Below are positions 1 to 11,208 of a stretch of DNA of 64,000 nucleotides, piece after piece. The notes under the pieces are model-generated. The model had not been told where the DNA came from. It did not search any database and worked only from the letters and a program-made list of their open reading frames with translations. Source of the stretch: Melastoma dodecandrum (Eukaryota > Streptophyta > Magnoliopsida > Myrtales > Melastomataceae); assembly GCA_029817715.1 (NCBI GenBank), contig JARUPY010000456.1, forward strand, positions 62,001-126,000, written 5' to 3'. The translations under genes and the position numbers were made by a program. The stretch's first letter is position 1; every line of letters begins with the position of its first letter.

Positions 1-1
1 T

Positions 2-115
2 ATTCAGTACATTAATACTGAGCAACAGCTTGCTGATATTTTTACTAAACCACTTGATAAGGAGAGGTTTAACTATCTACGGAATGAGTTAGGAATTTGC
101 AATCCTCACTCATAA
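2..115 (+). CDS. Copia pol C-terminus (end of RNase H), partial at window edge
   Basis: This is the C-terminal tail of a Copia polyprotein, with the family-typical QLADIFTKPL motif just before the end of RNase H. The frame stays open to TAA at 113-115 and gives a tail ending NPHS. The same place in the downstream copy lacks one base (near 8825) and stops early, so the version here is probably closer to the ancestral end. Everything upstream of the RNase H tail is outside the window. Confidence 0.8.
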   Translation: MQYINTEQQLADIFTKPLDKERFNYLRNELGICNPHS

Positions 116-361
116 GATAAAACGTATAAGAATATCTTCTCTCTTGGTAGAGAATTATTTGTTGCCAAAATATGGGTGATTTAAATCCCATCTCCTCCAC
201 GTTCTCCACTTTCTAAAATAAAAAAAAAAAAAAAATTTCCAAATACATCAACCGCTCTTTTCCTTTTAAACAACAAATCGAAACATCCTCATTCTTACCC
301 ACTTTCTCTCAAAACCCATTCTTCTCTCAAAACCCTAAAAATCTCTCGACTCCCATCAACC

Positions 362-2089
362 ATGGCACCAAAATCGGCAATGTCCGCCAAGGGGAAGGCA
401 ACCCCCAAGAAACGGTCCAGGGCTGCGGCCACAACATCAAAGGTTTCTCGCTCTGAGGAACAAGCCCCTGTTTCTAAGGGGGAGACACCTGCTCAATCGC
501 TGGTTGCTCCGGCACCTACTAAGGTCGGCACCGCTGGGAAGGCTAAGACAACTCCTGTCAAAGTCTCCAAGGAGCCCTCCGTTAGCGTGAAGGTCAGTTC
601 CACTGACAAAATCTCTCCGGCCAAGGCCGATGCTGTTGTGCATGACAAGTCTGGAAAATCGGTGGATGAGGAAACTCTCCCTGATGTTGAAAAATCGGGT
701 GACCTTCTGGAGGAAACCCAAGAAACTCCTGAAAAAGAGGACTCCGCACCTACTAAGGTGGATGCTGTCTCTGAGGGTGACCAAACTTCGAGCAACAAGG
801 ATATGTCTCAGGATGAGGAGACAGAGTTGCCTAAGGAGAAGGGTCTCTCTGAGGATGCTGGGAATGAGATTGAAGTTACTGATGTCCATCTCCCTGAGAA
901 AGCACACTCGTATGTCCCTGGTGTTGCTTCTCGTACCAGAGGAAAGCGTTCCTTACCAGGTACTCCGAAAACTGATCCCACTGGATCTAAAAAGCAAAAG
1001 CTTGCTACAGACTCTGATGTCTTCTTGCCTGAGATTGATCAATATGTCTCCATGGCTGAACTGAATCACATTCTTGCTGATGACTTGATGCCAAATAGAA
1101 ATTTGGAAACAAGGAATGTTGCTGCTTGTAAGAGAGTAGACTTTGATTGGTTTACTGCTCATCAGGTGACCATTGCTGACTTGTTTGATCGGCTTAGTTG
1201 GAAAACCTTCTGTGAGTTCAATGAGATAGGGTCTATCTCTAAGGTGAAACAATTCTATGAGAATCTGACTTTTTACAAGGAGGATTCGAATATCAAGTTC
1301 ATTAGGGCCATCGTTGATGGAAAAGTACTTGTTTACTCTGTCTTTGACATATGCCGCATTTTTAATGCAAATCTTGTCAACAATCTGAGAGTTGTCAATG
1401 AAGGCAAGTTGGAAGCCTATCAGCTCATCAATGACGGAGTCCCTATCACACCCTCTGGCTATCTACAGAACACCTCTTTGAGCTTCAGCAACAGAATGCT
1501 GCACAAAGTGGTGATGTCTTGTTTGGCACCAAGGGTTGGAAGTGTTGATTCTGTTATGCCTCGTGATTGGAACTTGCTGGTCCATCTTAAGAAGGGCATT
1601 CCTGGAAATCTTGGGAGTATCATCTTCAGCCATATGGCTTCGTGCATTAAGGATGAGAATAGGGGTCTCCCTTTCTCAAATGTGATCACAGCTCTCCTGA
1701 AGCATTATGATCTTGATCCTACTCCTCTGAACAAAATGGACACCTGGACAACTCAGGTTATTGGAGCTGCCTCCGTTGAAAGCATGGGCTACCAGTTTAT
1801 TGATGGCACTTTCGTTAAGAAGCCTTCCAAGCGAGAGATCGCTGCTTCTGTACGCGGGAAAGCTGCTCCTGCTGAAAAGCAGAGGTATGTTAAACGCGAG
1901 AAGGCCACCACTGGTGCACAGGCTGATGTCTCTTACTCCAAGCTCATGGCCACAGTTTGTGAAGAGATCAACTTTACCAGGCGTTATCTCCTGGAAAGGA
2001 TGGACAGCTTTGGGGAAAGGTTGACTAGGCTGGAGAAAATGACTGAGGAGATGATGGCTGTTGTTAAGGAACTCCCGCACGAGGATTGA
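362..2089 (+). CDS. Extra (env-like) ORF downstream of pol, intact
   Basis: A 575-residue reading frame lies between pol and the 3' LTR, where SIRE-type Copia elements carry an additional ORF often called env-like. Residues ~1-220 are low complexity and rich in K, S, T, E and P, with a basic start. Residues ~225-480 form a globular region rich in aromatic residues that resembles the domain annotated in databases as putative plant transposon protein; that match is from memory. The last ~50 residues look able to form a coiled coil (LLERMDSFGERLTRLEKM). I see no signal peptide and no convincing membrane segment, so an envelope role is not supported by the sequence. The ATG sits in a good context (ACCATGGC). 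The second copy (9101-10826) is broken by a 2-bp deletion; this one is intact. Confidence 0.75.
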   Translation: MAPKSAMSAKGKATPKKRSRAAATTSKVSRSEEQAPVSKGETPAQSLVAPAPTKVGTAGKAKTTPVKVSKEPSVSVKVSSTDKISPAKADAVVHDKSGKSVDEETLPDVEKSGDLLEETQETPEKEDSAPTKVDAVSEGDQTSSNKDMSQDEETELPKEKGLSEDAGNEIEVTDVHLPEKAHSYVPGVASRTRGKRSLPGTPKTDPTGSKKQKLATDSDVFLPEIDQYVSMAELNHILADDLMPNRNLETRNVAACKRVDFDWFTAHQVTIADLFDRLSWKTFCEFNEIGSISKVKQFYENLTFYKEDSNIKFIRAIVDGKVLVYSVFDICRIFNANLVNNLRVVNEGKLEAYQLINDGVPITPSGYLQNTSLSFSNRMLHKVVMSCLAPRVGSVDSVMPRDWNLLVHLKKGIPGNLGSIIFSHMASCIKDENRGLPFSNVITALLKHYDLDPTPLNKMDTWTTQVIGAASVESMGYQFIDGTFVKKPSKREIAASVRGKAAPAEKQRYVKREKATTGAQADVSYSKLMATVCEEINFTRRYLLERMDSFGERLTRLEKMTEEMMAVVKELPHED

Positions 2090-2290
2090 GATGACTCTCC
2101 TTGCTGTGGTTTGAAATGTTTCTTTTGAATAACTTTGAAGTGGATTGAGTATCTCTCCACTATGTTTCTTTCGAATGTCTTCAAACTATTTGACTTTGTT
2201 TAGGTGCTTTGCAAATTTTTGCAGCACAAGTAAATACGCAGCTTGAATTTTATCCTCCATTTCTTTTTGATATGACAAAAAGGGGGAGAA

Positions 2291-2380
2291 ATGTGTTGCT
2301 TACTCTCAGGGGGAGCTTAAATGTGTTGCTTACTCTCAGGGGAAGCTTAAATGTGTTGCTTACTCTCAGGGGGAGCTTGC
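2291..2380 (+). repeat. 30-bp tandem repeat carrying polypurine tracts, 3 copies
   Basis: Three consecutive 30-bp units run at 2291-2320, 2321-2350 and 2351-2380, each containing TGTTGCTTACTCTCAGG followed by a GGGGAGC-type purine run. Further purine runs (AAAAGGGGGAGA) lie at about 2277 and just before the LTR at 2459-2470. The run next to the LTR is the likely true polypurine tract that primes plus-strand DNA synthesis; the upstream ones look like amplified extra copies. Confidence 0.8.
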
Positions 2381-2471
2381 TTAAATTCAGGGGGAGTTGA
2401 GTTTGTGTTTCAAGCTCTATAATCTTTTCCCTATGCGCTTCGTGTTTTGTCATCATCAAAAAGGGGGAGAA

Positions 2472-4580
2472 TGTTAGTCTTGGTTTTGATGATGAGCTTG
2501 AGAAGATAATTGCTGAAACACTTCGCTTATTCTTAGTGATGAGCTTGAGAACTGTGTTGCTGGACCACAGCAAGTAACAGTTACAGATTGCTGCGTTACA
2601 GTTAAGCGGTACTGTGATATTGCGCATAAATATTAAAAATATGGAAACATATTCTTTAATATCCATGATTTATTTCGGACTAATTCAGAATATTTATCTG
2701 AGTGTCCACGTTCATTTAATCTGGCTCATTGATCTCATTTATAATATTTAGGCATCTAAATATTACGAGATTAGCTTTCCAAGTTTAATTTTGGAAACAA
2801 AATATTTCTTGGATATCCTGCAGCAATGTTATCCTGCAGCAATGTTACGCTGTAACCTAAGCAATGTGTCGTTACACTTAAGAAAGACCTTGCTGCATTA
2901 CAGCAAAACTATTCTGCGTTATTGCGCTGATGAAAGAATAATTATTATTCCAGATTTGCTTATTGCAGTCTAATTATATTTAATGATTAAATATCTGATT
3001 CTGATAATCATTTAATCTGATAAGATTATACGTGCAAGGAATATCATCAAAGATTTCCTTCCCTTCTTGGTCATTATGACCGTTGAGCATCCTGTTGCTG
3101 ATCCACGATTACAGCTTCCTGTATTCTGATTTTAGGAAACAAATTATTCGTTTTTGGGAAATCGATTATTTGTTTCGTTTCTTTTTATACCAGACGACCC
3201 TCAGATAATCCAATAACGTTTTCGAACGATTTCTAAGTGGGCTGAGTGGCTGAGTGGTCTGAGTGGTCTAAGTGGTCGACGGAGAGCGGAAGGTGCTAAG
3301 TGTCTCCTGGTTCTTATTGCTCGCAAACTGCGTGCGAGGGTGTCAAGGGGCTGAGTTCAGATTCCTTGATCGTCGTGAGAGGGACTAGGTGTCCTCGGTG
3401 CGTTCAACGAGTAGCCGGCGAATCGTCTGAGGGAAGCTAAGTGAATACCTGTGCTGATTGCAGTAACCGGTTGCTGACCCATCGGCAAGAAGCCGTTCTT
3501 GTCGTGTCTTTTCGCAGGGAAGTCTCGAGCCTACGGAGTTTGAGCAGTTAGACACGCACTTGCGGGTGCGCGCCAGAAGTCTCGTGCCTGCAGGGTAGAG
3601 CAGGAGGTGGGAACGCCGCCGGAGTGAAAAGAGTTCCTCCCGAGCACAGGGGTGCTGTGCAGAAGTCTTGAACGCCTGATACAGAGGGTTAGTAAAGCAG
3701 GTTGCGTGGAAGCCAACGGATCGGAAAATTCCACCCTAGGCACTGGGTGTGCAGTGCAGTGAGTCACGGCTGTGGTAACCGTGCATGTCTGAACTGAGTG
3801 TAGGACGGATACCTTCTAAGTGGTCTTTGTGGTTCTCTTTGTGATTCTCTTTGTGGTTGTTCTCTTCGTGATCTTTGTGGTGATCTATTTGATCAACTTT
3901 GTGGTTGTCTCTCTTGCGCTTATAGACAGGATCATCCGGAGAAGGGACGAAATCTTTGTGGAAATCCTCTTCTGAGCAAACAAGTGCCGAAGCATTCCTT
4001 CGCTGTGAAGCAGAAACGGGCTGCTCTCTGAGAAGCCATTCTTCACTGTAAGGAATTATCTGTGAGGATTTATATACTAACACAACGTTGTCTCTCTGCT
4101 TTGATAGTCAGGTTTATATTAAGCGACAACGAGCTGTGTGCGAATCCTTTGAGCAATCAACTGCTGAGCGTGAGCATCATTCTGCTGGATACAAGCAGAC
4201 GTCCACTGTGTGAGGAACTGACCGTTGCCAGAAGTGATCATCTGTTGTACAGGATTCTAAATCTCACTTTGTGAGAAAAACTTACGCCTAGTGCAAGGGC
4301 TCTTTGCACCCATTATTTTCAAATAGTGGAATCACCTCTACGGTGGAAAGTGGACGTAGGTCGATTAAGGCCGAACCACTATAAACTACTGTGTCCCTTA
4401 CGATCGCGTAAACACTAGTACGAGAATCCAACGATTAAGTCGTAACGGTTACAGCAAAGCAGTTCTCATTCTGAGAAACGTTCTGCTGTGATACAGTACG
4501 CTTCCGCTGACACTGAGAAAGGGCGAAAAAGTTATAAACACTAATTCACCCCCCTCTTAGTGTTCCTGAACGATCCAGCA
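2472..4580 (+). repeat. SIRE-type LTR 1 (shared by the two tandem copies)
   Basis: This 2109-bp LTR starts TGTTAGTC and ends CCAGCA, the canonical TG...CA. A TATA-like element, TTTTTATACC, lies at 3182-3191. It contains simple internal repeats of the type CTGAGTGGT (about 3240-3280) and CTTTGTGGTT (about 3820-3900). It is flanked upstream by a purine run and downstream by a primer binding site. Confidence 0.9.
3182..3191 (+). promoter_or_regulatory. TATA-like box of SIRE LTR 1
   Basis: TTTTTATACC lies 710 bp into the LTR; the identical sequence is at 11919-11928 in LTR 2. It is the best TATA candidate for the element's transcript, placing the R region in the distal two thirds of the LTR. No start site can be proven from sequence. 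Confidence 0.4.
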
Positions 4581-4582
4581 AT

Positions 4583-4594
4583 TGGTATCAGAGC
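4583..4594 (+). other. Primer binding site (initiator tRNA-Met type)
   Basis: TGGTATCAGAGC begins two bases after the LTR end at 4580. This is the usual plant Copia primer binding site, complementary to the 3' end of initiator methionine tRNA. Confidence 0.9.
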
Positions 4595-4714
4595 AGGTTT
4601 GCTGGAAAGCTTTCTGTGTGATTGCTAGTACAGAACTCTGTTGCTGAACCAAAACAGCTTGTTGCTGACAGTCTTACATTAAGCACAGTAAGGTGCTGCT
4701 GAGTACTGAACAGA

Positions 4715-7700
4715 ATGTCAATGCTCTTGACTGATGGTCATTCGACCGAACGTCCACCGCTCTTTGCAGGACAACACTTCTCATATTGGAAAATGAGAAT
4801 GGAGTTGTTCATTGGAGCAAAAGAAGCCGATTGCTGGCATATTATTATGGAAGGAGATCTAGTAGTTCTTCCACCTAATCCGAACGATATTCGGCATGAA
4901 AATGAAAGGAAGGGAACTATTTCTCTCAATACTAAAGCAAGGCACTATTTAGTGTGCGCTCTTGCTGGAAACGAATTCAATCGCGACTCTACTTGTAAGA
5001 CGGCGAAAGAAATGTGGGATAGACTTGCTTTGATCTATGATGGAACAAAACAAGTCAAGGAATCCAAAGTGAATGCATTAGTAACTCAATACGAAGCATT
5101 CAAGATGAAAAAGGATGAGTCAATAAATCAAATGTTTGATAGACTCACCGAAATCACTAATGCCATGGAATCACTTGGCAAAACTATTTCTAATTCTGAG
5201 TTGGTCAGAAAGATACTTCGCTCTTTGCCTAAAACTTGGGAAGCCAAGAAAACGGCAATCGAAGAAGCAAAGGACTTAACGAGCTTAAGTCTTCAACAGC
5301 TACTTGGTTCTCTTGTCGCTTATGAGAATGAGAACAAGTTTGCTGAAGAAAAGAAATCCAATGCTGTTGCATTTAAGGGAAATGTCGAAATGTCCGATGA
5401 ATCTGAGGATGAATCTTCATCTGATTCTGAGGATGAAGTCTCCTTGATGGCAAGGAAATTCAAAAGGTATCTTCGCAAAAATCGCTTTAAGGGAAAGCGA
5501 GATATTAAAAAGAAGAATACTAAACCACACCAAAGTAAAGGTGGTGTATGCTATGAGTGCAACAAACCTGGTCATATGCGACCAGATTGCCCACTTTTGA
5601 ATGAGAAGGGCAAATCTTCAAAATACAATAAAAATGCCATGATGGCATCTTGGAGTGATAGTGATGAGGAATCAGATCAGGATGACGAAACAGCACACAT
5701 CTGCTATATGGCGCAAACTGATGCTGAAACTGAGAAGGGATGCTTCAAGTCCATCGCTAAGGACCATGTATGGTACTTAGATAGTGGCTGTTCGAGGCAC
5801 ATGTCAGGAGATGTCTCCTTATTCTCCACACTGGTTTTCCAGGATGGTGGTGCTGTCACTTTTGGTGATAATGGAAAAGGGATGGTTAAAGGAACAGGAA
5901 CCATTTGCTGTTCTGACTCCCTCACCATTGAAGGAGTTCTTTATGTCAAAGGACTCCAGCACAATTTGATTAGTATTAGTCAATTGTGTGATAAGGGCTA
6001 TCATGTTGCCTTCGATGAGAAAACATGTACTGTTTCACGGGATGATGTTACGTGTTTCATTGGTGAACGCAAGAAAAACATCTATATCCTGTCTTTTAAG
6101 AACATCTCCGCTGGAGAAAATTGTCTCATGTCCATTAAGGATGAAGCAACTCTTTGGCACCGAAGGTTGGGACACGCAAACTATGACTTGTTGTCCAAAC
6201 TAGCCAGAAAAGATGCTATTAAGGGATTACCTAAAATCAAGTTTGACAATAACAAGATATGTAATGCTTGTGCTATTGGCAAACAAACAAAGGTATCTTT
6301 TAAAAGCAAGAATATGATTTCAAGCAAGACTCCGCTTGAATTACTTCATATGGACTTATTTGGTCCAACAAGAACTCAAAGTCTTGGAGGTAAACGTTAT
6401 GGATTAGTTGTGGTAGATGACTTCTCCAGATTCACTTGGGTTAAATTCTTAGCCCACAAGAGTGATGCGTTTGCAACCTTTGAAACGTTAGTCAAACAAC
6501 TTCAAAATGAGAAAGGTGTTTCTTTACGAAGTATAAGAACGGATCATGGTACCGAATTTGAAAACCATGACTTTGCTTCATTTTGTGAAGAATATGGTAT
6601 TAATCATAATTTCTCTGCTCCATACACTCCACAGCAAAATGGAGTTGTAGAGCGAAAGAATCGAACCTTACAAGACATGGCGAGAACCATGTTGCTGGAA
6701 AGTGAGGTTGCTAAAAATCTTTGGGCTGAAGCTGTAAGCACAGCATGCTACATCTCAAATCGTATTCATTTGAGACACTCATTAGGTAAAACTCCTTATG
6801 AGTTATATAAAGGCAGAAAGCCTAATATCTCATACTTTCATCCATTTGGAAGCAAGTGTTATATCTTGAGACCCATCAAAGATGGTGTCGGAAAGTTTGA
6901 TGCTCGATCTGATGAGGGCATATTCTTAGGATATTCCCTAACGAGCAAAGCATATAGAGTTTTTAATAAAAGAACTCTAACTGTTGAAGAGTCTATCAAT
7001 GTCAAGGTTGATGATTCTCCGACACAGGAGGAAGTTGCTGTGGATGCAGCAGCACAATCCTCAACAACAGTATCAAACGAAACATCACAGCAAACGATTG
7101 CTGAACATAATCCTAACGGAAACACTGTAGCAGATGTACAGCAAGTGCCTACTGCACTTACTGAAAATGCTTCTGGTGGCTTCCAGGATATACAAATAGA
7201 GGATCGTGTTCCTTCTTTATATAAGAAAAGACATCCTATTAACCAAGTAATAGGATCATTGCACACAGGAGTGCGAACTCGACATACAGCAAGTCTGTAC
7301 TGTGAACACTCTGCTTTTATCTCTCAAGATGAACCTCAAGGCATTGATGATGCGCTTGATGACCCCAATTGGATTCTTGCAATGCAAGAGGAATTGAACC
7401 AATTTGAGAGAAACAAAGTTTGGAGTTTAGTACCTAGACCCAATGATCGCTCCATTATTGGAACAAAATGGGTTTATCGTAATAAACTTGATGAGTCTGG
7501 AAATGTTGTAAGAAACAAAGCTAGACTTGTAGCAAAAGGTTACTCTCAAGAAGAGGGTATAGATTATGATGAGACGTTTGCTCCTGTAGCACGTCTTGAG
7601 GCAATACGTCTACTCTTAGCGTATGCTTGCTATAATGACTTTAAGTTATTTCAAATGGATGTGAAAAGTGCATTCCTTAATGGTGATCTAAAAGAGGAAG

Positions 7701-8689
7701 TGTATGTTGAACAACCTCCTGGATTCACCGACCCAAAGTATCGTAATCATGTTTATAAGCTTTCTAAAGCCTTGTATGGGCTTAAGCAAGCACCAAGAGC
7801 ATGGTACGAAAAGCTTAGTTCTTTTCTCATCGAGAAAGGATACAAGCGTGGAAAAATAGATACAACCTTGTTTCTTAAGAAACATGATGCTGATCTTTTA
7901 GTTGCTCAAATATATGTCGATGACATTATATTTGGTTCAACTAATGAAAAATTATGTACCGAATTCTCTGATCTAATGAAAGGAGAATTTGAAATGAGTC
8001 TCATGGGAGAAATAACATTCTTTCTTGGACTTCAAATCAAACAAACCAAAGATGGAATCTTTATCCATCAAGAAAAATACAGCAAACAGTTGCTCAAGAA
8101 ATTTAATCTTGAGAATGCTAAACCTCTGTCAACTCCGATTGGTAGTAATACCAAAATTGAGAAAGATGAGGATGGAAAGGAAGTTGATTCCAAATTATAT
8201 AGGAGCATGATAGGATCATTACTCTATCTTACTGCTTCGAGACCTGATATCATGTTCAGCGTATGCTTATGCGCTAGATATCAATCTGTTCCAAAAGAGT
8301 CACATCTTGCTGCAGTTAAGAGGATCTTTCGATACCTCGCAGGAACTGTTAGCTTAGGCCTGTGGTATCCCAGAGGATCATTGCTGGATCCTATTGGATA
8401 TTCAGATGCCGACTATGCTGGATGTCGCATTGATAGAAAAAGTACATCTGGTACTTGTCAATTACTAGGAAATATGTTGATTTCCTGGTTCTCTAAAAAG
8501 CAGACATCGGTTGCTTTATCTACAGCAGAGGCAGAATATGTCGCAGCAGCTAGTTGCTGTGCCCAGTTGCTCTGGATGCGGCAACAACTTGAAGATTACG
8601 ATCTTCATTTTAATAGTATTCCAATAATGTGTGACAACACAAGTGCAATTAATTTATCACGAAAATCCTGTCTATCACTCAAGATCTAA
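4715..8689 (+). CDS. Copia Gag-Pol polyprotein, SIRE lineage (frameshifted near 3' end)
   Basis: A single 1324-residue frame encodes the structural and enzymatic proteins needed for reverse transcription and integration. Visible in order: a Gag region (residues ~10-240), a CCHC zinc knuckle starting CYECNKPGH (~279), aspartic protease with [11 protein letters not shown] (~353), the gag-preintegrase motif [10 protein letters not shown] (~480), integrase with [16 protein letters not shown] and the glutamate in NGVVERKNR (~545-665), reverse transcriptase with [13 protein letters not shown] and the catalytic YVDD (~1067), and RNase H with YSDADYAG (~1228). An extra A in the run near 8662-8665 shifts the frame, so this frame ends with about 15 unrelated residues; the real C-terminus continues in the next frame to 8837. 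Confidence 0.92.
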   Translation: MSMLLTDGHSTERPPLFAGQHFSYWKMRMELFIGAKEADCWHIIMEGDLVVLPPNPNDIRHENERKGTISLNTKARHYLVCALAGNEFNRDSTCKTAKEMWDRLALIYDGTKQVKESKVNALVTQYEAFKMKKDESINQMFDRLTEITNAMESLGKTISNSELVRKILRSLPKTWEAKKTAIEEAKDLTSLSLQQLLGSLVAYENENKFAEEKKSNAVAFKGNVEMSDESEDESSSDSEDEVSLMARKFKRYLRKNRFKGKRDIKKKNTKPHQSKGGVCYECNKPGHMRPDCPLLNEKGKSSKYNKNAMMASWSDSDEESDQDDETAHICYMAQTDAETEKGCFKSIAKDHVWYLDSGCSRHMSGDVSLFSTLVFQDGGAVTFGDNGKGMVKGTGTICCSDSLTIEGVLYVKGLQHNLISISQLCDKGYHVAFDEKTCTVSRDDVTCFIGERKKNIYILSFKNISAGENCLMSIKDEATLWHRRLGHANYDLLSKLARKDAIKGLPKIKFDNNKICNACAIGKQTKVSFKSKNMISSKTPLELLHMDLFGPTRTQSLGGKRYGLVVVDDFSRFTWVKFLAHKSDAFATFETLVKQLQNEKGVSLRSIRTDHGTEFENHDFASFCEEYGINHNFSAPYTPQQNGVVERKNRTLQDMARTMLLESEVAKNLWAEAVSTACYISNRIHLRHSLGKTPYELYKGRKPNISYFHPFGSKCYILRPIKDGVGKFDARSDEGIFLGYSLTSKAYRVFNKRTLTVEESINVKVDDSPTQEEVAVDAAAQSSTTVSNETSQQTIAEHNPNGNTVADVQQVPTALTENASGGFQDIQIEDRVPSLYKKRHPINQVIGSLHTGVRTRHTASLYCEHSAFISQDEPQGIDDALDDPNWILAMQEELNQFERNKVWSLVPRPNDRSIIGTKWVYRNKLDESGNVVRNKARLVAKGYSQEEGIDYDETFAPVARLEAIRLLLAYACYNDFKLFQMDVKSAFLNGDLKEEVYVEQPPGFTDPKYRNHVYKLSKALYGLKQAPRAWYEKLSSFLIEKGYKRGKIDTTLFLKKHDADLLVAQIYVDDIIFGSTNEKLCTEFSDLMKGEFEMSLMGEITFFLGLQIKQTKDGIFIHQEKYSKQLLKKFNLENAKPLSTPIGSNTKIEKDEDGKEVDSKLYRSMIGSLLYLTASRPDIMFSVCLCARYQSVPKESHLAAVKRIFRYLAGTVSLGLWYPRGSLLDPIGYSDADYAGCRIDRKSTSGTCQLLGNMLISWFSKKQTSVALSTAEAEYVAAASCCAQLLWMRQQLEDYDLHFNSIPIMCDNTSAINLSRKSCLSLKI

Positions 8690-8837
8690 GCATATTGAGT
8701 TGAGACACCACTTTCTACGTGACAATGTGCAAAATGGCAATGTTGATATTCAGTACATTAATACTGAGCAACAGCTTGCTGATATTTTTACTAAACCACT
8801 TGATAAGGAGAGGTTTAACTATCTCGGAATGAGTTAG
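8666..8837 (+). pseudogene. Displaced C-terminal part of Copia RNase H
   Basis: This is the continuation of the polyprotein after the 1-bp insertion near 8662, reading through [16 protein letters not shown] and QLADIFTKPL. It ends early at 8837 because of a second, 1-bp deletion near 8825 relative to positions ~84-95 of the upstream copy. Two independent small lesions at the end of RNase H imply that full-length pol is not made from this copy. Confidence 0.8.
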
Positions 8838-9100
8838 GAATTTGCAATCCTCACTCATAAGATAAAATGTATAAGAATATCTTCTCTCTTGGTAGAGAAT
8901 TATTTGTTGCCAAAATATGGGTGATTTAAATCCTATCTCCTCTACGTTCTCCACTTTCTAAAATTAAAAAAAAAAATCCAAATACATCAACCGCTCTTTT
9001 CTTTTTAAACAACAAATCGAAACATCCTCATTCTCACCCACTTTCTCTCAAAACCCATTCTTCTCTCAAAACCCTAAAAATCTCTCGACTCCCATCAACC

Positions 9101-10826
9101 ATGGCACCAAAATCGGCAATGTCCGCCAAGGGGAAGGCAACCCCCAAGAAACGGTCCAGGGCTGCGGCCACAACATCAAAGGTTTCTCGCTCTGAGGAAC
9201 AAGCCCCTGTTTCTGAGGGGGAGACACCTGCTCAATCGCTGGTTGCTCCGGCACCTACTAAGGTCGGCACCGCTGGGAAGGCTAAGACAACTCCTGTCAA
9301 AGTCTCCAAGGAGCCCTCCGTTAGCGTGAAGGTCAGTTCCACTGACAAAATCTCTCCGGCCAAGGCCGATGCTGTTGTGCATGACAAGTCTGGAAAATCG
9401 GTGGATGAGGAAACTCTCCCTGATGTTGAAAAATCGGGTGACCTTCTGGAGGAAACCCAAGAAACTCCTGAAAAAGAGGACTCCGCACCTACTAAGGTGG
9501 ATGCTGTCTCTGAGGGTGACCAAACTTCAAGCAACAAGGATGTCTCAGGATGAGGAGACAGAGTTGCTTAAGGAGAAGGGTCTCTCTGAGGATGCTGGAG
9601 ATGAGATTGAAGTTACTGATGTCCATCTCCCTGAAAAAGCACACTCTTATGTCCCTGGTGTTGCTTCTCGTACCAGAGGAAAGCGTTCCTTACCAGGTAC
9701 TCCGAAAACTGATCCCACTGGATCTAAAAAGCAAAAGCTTGCTACAGACTCTGATGTCTTCTTGCCTGAGATTGATCAATATGTCTCCATGGCTGAACTG
9801 AATCACATTCTTGCTGATGACTTGATGCCAAATAGAAATTTGGAAACAAGGAATGTTGCTGCTTGTAAGAGAGTAGACTTTGATTGGTTTACTGCTCATC
9901 AGGTGACCATTGCTGACTTGTTTGATCGGCTTAGTTGGAAAACCTTCTGTGAGTTCAATGAGATAGGGTCTATCTCTAAGGTGAAACAATTCTATGAGAA
10001 TCTGACTTTTTACAAGGAGGATTCGAATATCAAGTTCATTAGGGCCATCGTTGATGGAAAAGTACTTGTTTACTCTGTCTTTGACATATGCCGCATTTTT
10101 AATGCAAATCTTGTCAACAATCTGAGAGTTGTCAATGAAGGCAAGTTGGAAGCCTATCAGCTCATCAATGACGGAGTCCCTATCACACCCTCTGGCTATC
10201 TACAGAACACCTCTTTGAGCTTCAGCAACAGAATGCTGCACAAAGTGGTGATGTCTTGTTTGGCACCAAGGGTTGGAAGTGTTGATTCTGTTATGCCTCG
10301 TGATTGGAACTTGCTGGTCCATCTTAAGAAGGGCATTCCTGGAAATCTTGGGAGTATCATCTTCAGCCATATGGCTTCGTGCATTAAGGATGAGAATAGG
10401 GGTCTCCCTTTCACAAATGTGATCACAGCTCTCCTGAAGCATTATGATCTTGATCCTACTCCTCTGAACAAAATGGACACCTGGACAACTCAGGTTATTG
10501 GAGCTGCCTCCGTTGAAAGCATGGGCTACCAGTTTATTGATGGCACTTTCGTTAAGAAGCCTTCCAAGCGAGAGATCGCTGCTTCTGTACGCGGGAAAGC
10601 TGCTCCTGCTGAAAAGCAGAGGTATGTTAAACGCGAGAAAGCCACCACTAGTGTACAGGCTGATGTCTCTTACTCCAAGCTCATGGCCACAATTTGTGAT
10701 GAGATCAACTTTACCAGGCGTTGTCTCCTGGAAAGGATGGACGGCTTTGGGGAAAGGTTGACAAGGCTGGAGAAAATGACTGAGGAGATGATGGCTGTTG
10801 TTAAGGAACTCCCGCACGAGGATTGA
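9101..10826 (+). pseudogene. Extra (env-like) ORF of the complete SIRE copy, broken by a 2-bp deletion
   Basis: This is homologous to 362-2089 and almost identical. The first 150 codons run from ATG 9101 to a stop at 9551-9553. Where the upstream copy reads AAGGATATGTCTC, this copy reads AAGGATGTCTC at about 9537-9547, a loss of two bases that throws the frame. The remainder is open in the other frame, with an internal ATG at 9540, to the stop at 10826 (428 codons), keeping the globular region and the C-terminal coiled-coil-like segment. A shorter protein could still start at 9540. Confidence 0.8.
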
Positions 10827-11027
10827 GATGACTCTCCTTGCTGTGGTTTGAAATGTTTCTTTTGAATAACTTTGAAGTGGATTGAGTATCTCTCCACTAT
10901 GTTTCTTTCGAATGTCTTCAAACTATTTGACTTTGTTTGGGTGCTTTGCAAATTTTTGCAGCACAAGTAAATACGCAGCTTGAATTTTATCCTCCATTTC
11001 TTTTTGATATGACAAAAAGGGGGAGAA

Positions 11028-11117
11028 ATGTGTTGCTTACTCTCAGGGGGAGCTTAAATGTGTTGCTTACTCTCAGGGGAAGCTTAAATGTATTGCTTAC
11101 TCTCAAGGGGAGCTTGC
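11028..11117 (+). repeat. 30-bp tandem repeat with polypurine tracts, second copy
   Basis: Same three-unit array as at 2291-2380, displaced by 8737 bp, with two base differences in the third unit (ATGTATTG; CTCAAGGGG). It lies just upstream of the purine run that precedes LTR 2. Confidence 0.8.
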
Positions 11118-11208
11118 TTAAATTCAGGGGGAGTTGAGTTTGTGTTTCAAGCTCTATAATCTTTTCCCTATGCGCTTCGTGTTTTGTCATCATCAAAAAG
11201 GGGGAGAA

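Larger units (their letters stand above)
1..2471 (+). mobile_element. SIRE-type Copia element, 3' internal part of an upstream tandem copy
   Basis: This stretch is nearly identical to 8747-11208 and holds, in order, the last residues of the reverse transcriptase-RNase H polyprotein, a long extra ORF (362-2089), a cluster of polypurine-like repeats and then the LTR at 2472. Its own 5' part lies left of the window. The LTR at 2472-4580 therefore serves both as its 3' LTR and as the 5' LTR of the next copy, a tandem layout expected from unequal recombination between LTRs. The lineage assignment (SIRE/Maximus) rests on the pol sequence of the neighbouring complete copy plus the extra downstream ORF. 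Confidence 0.85.

Noticed and set aside
3531..4274. Short frames within the SIRE LTR
   Set aside because: LTR sequence with low-complexity repeats; no domain; duplicated at 12268-13011 only because the LTR is.
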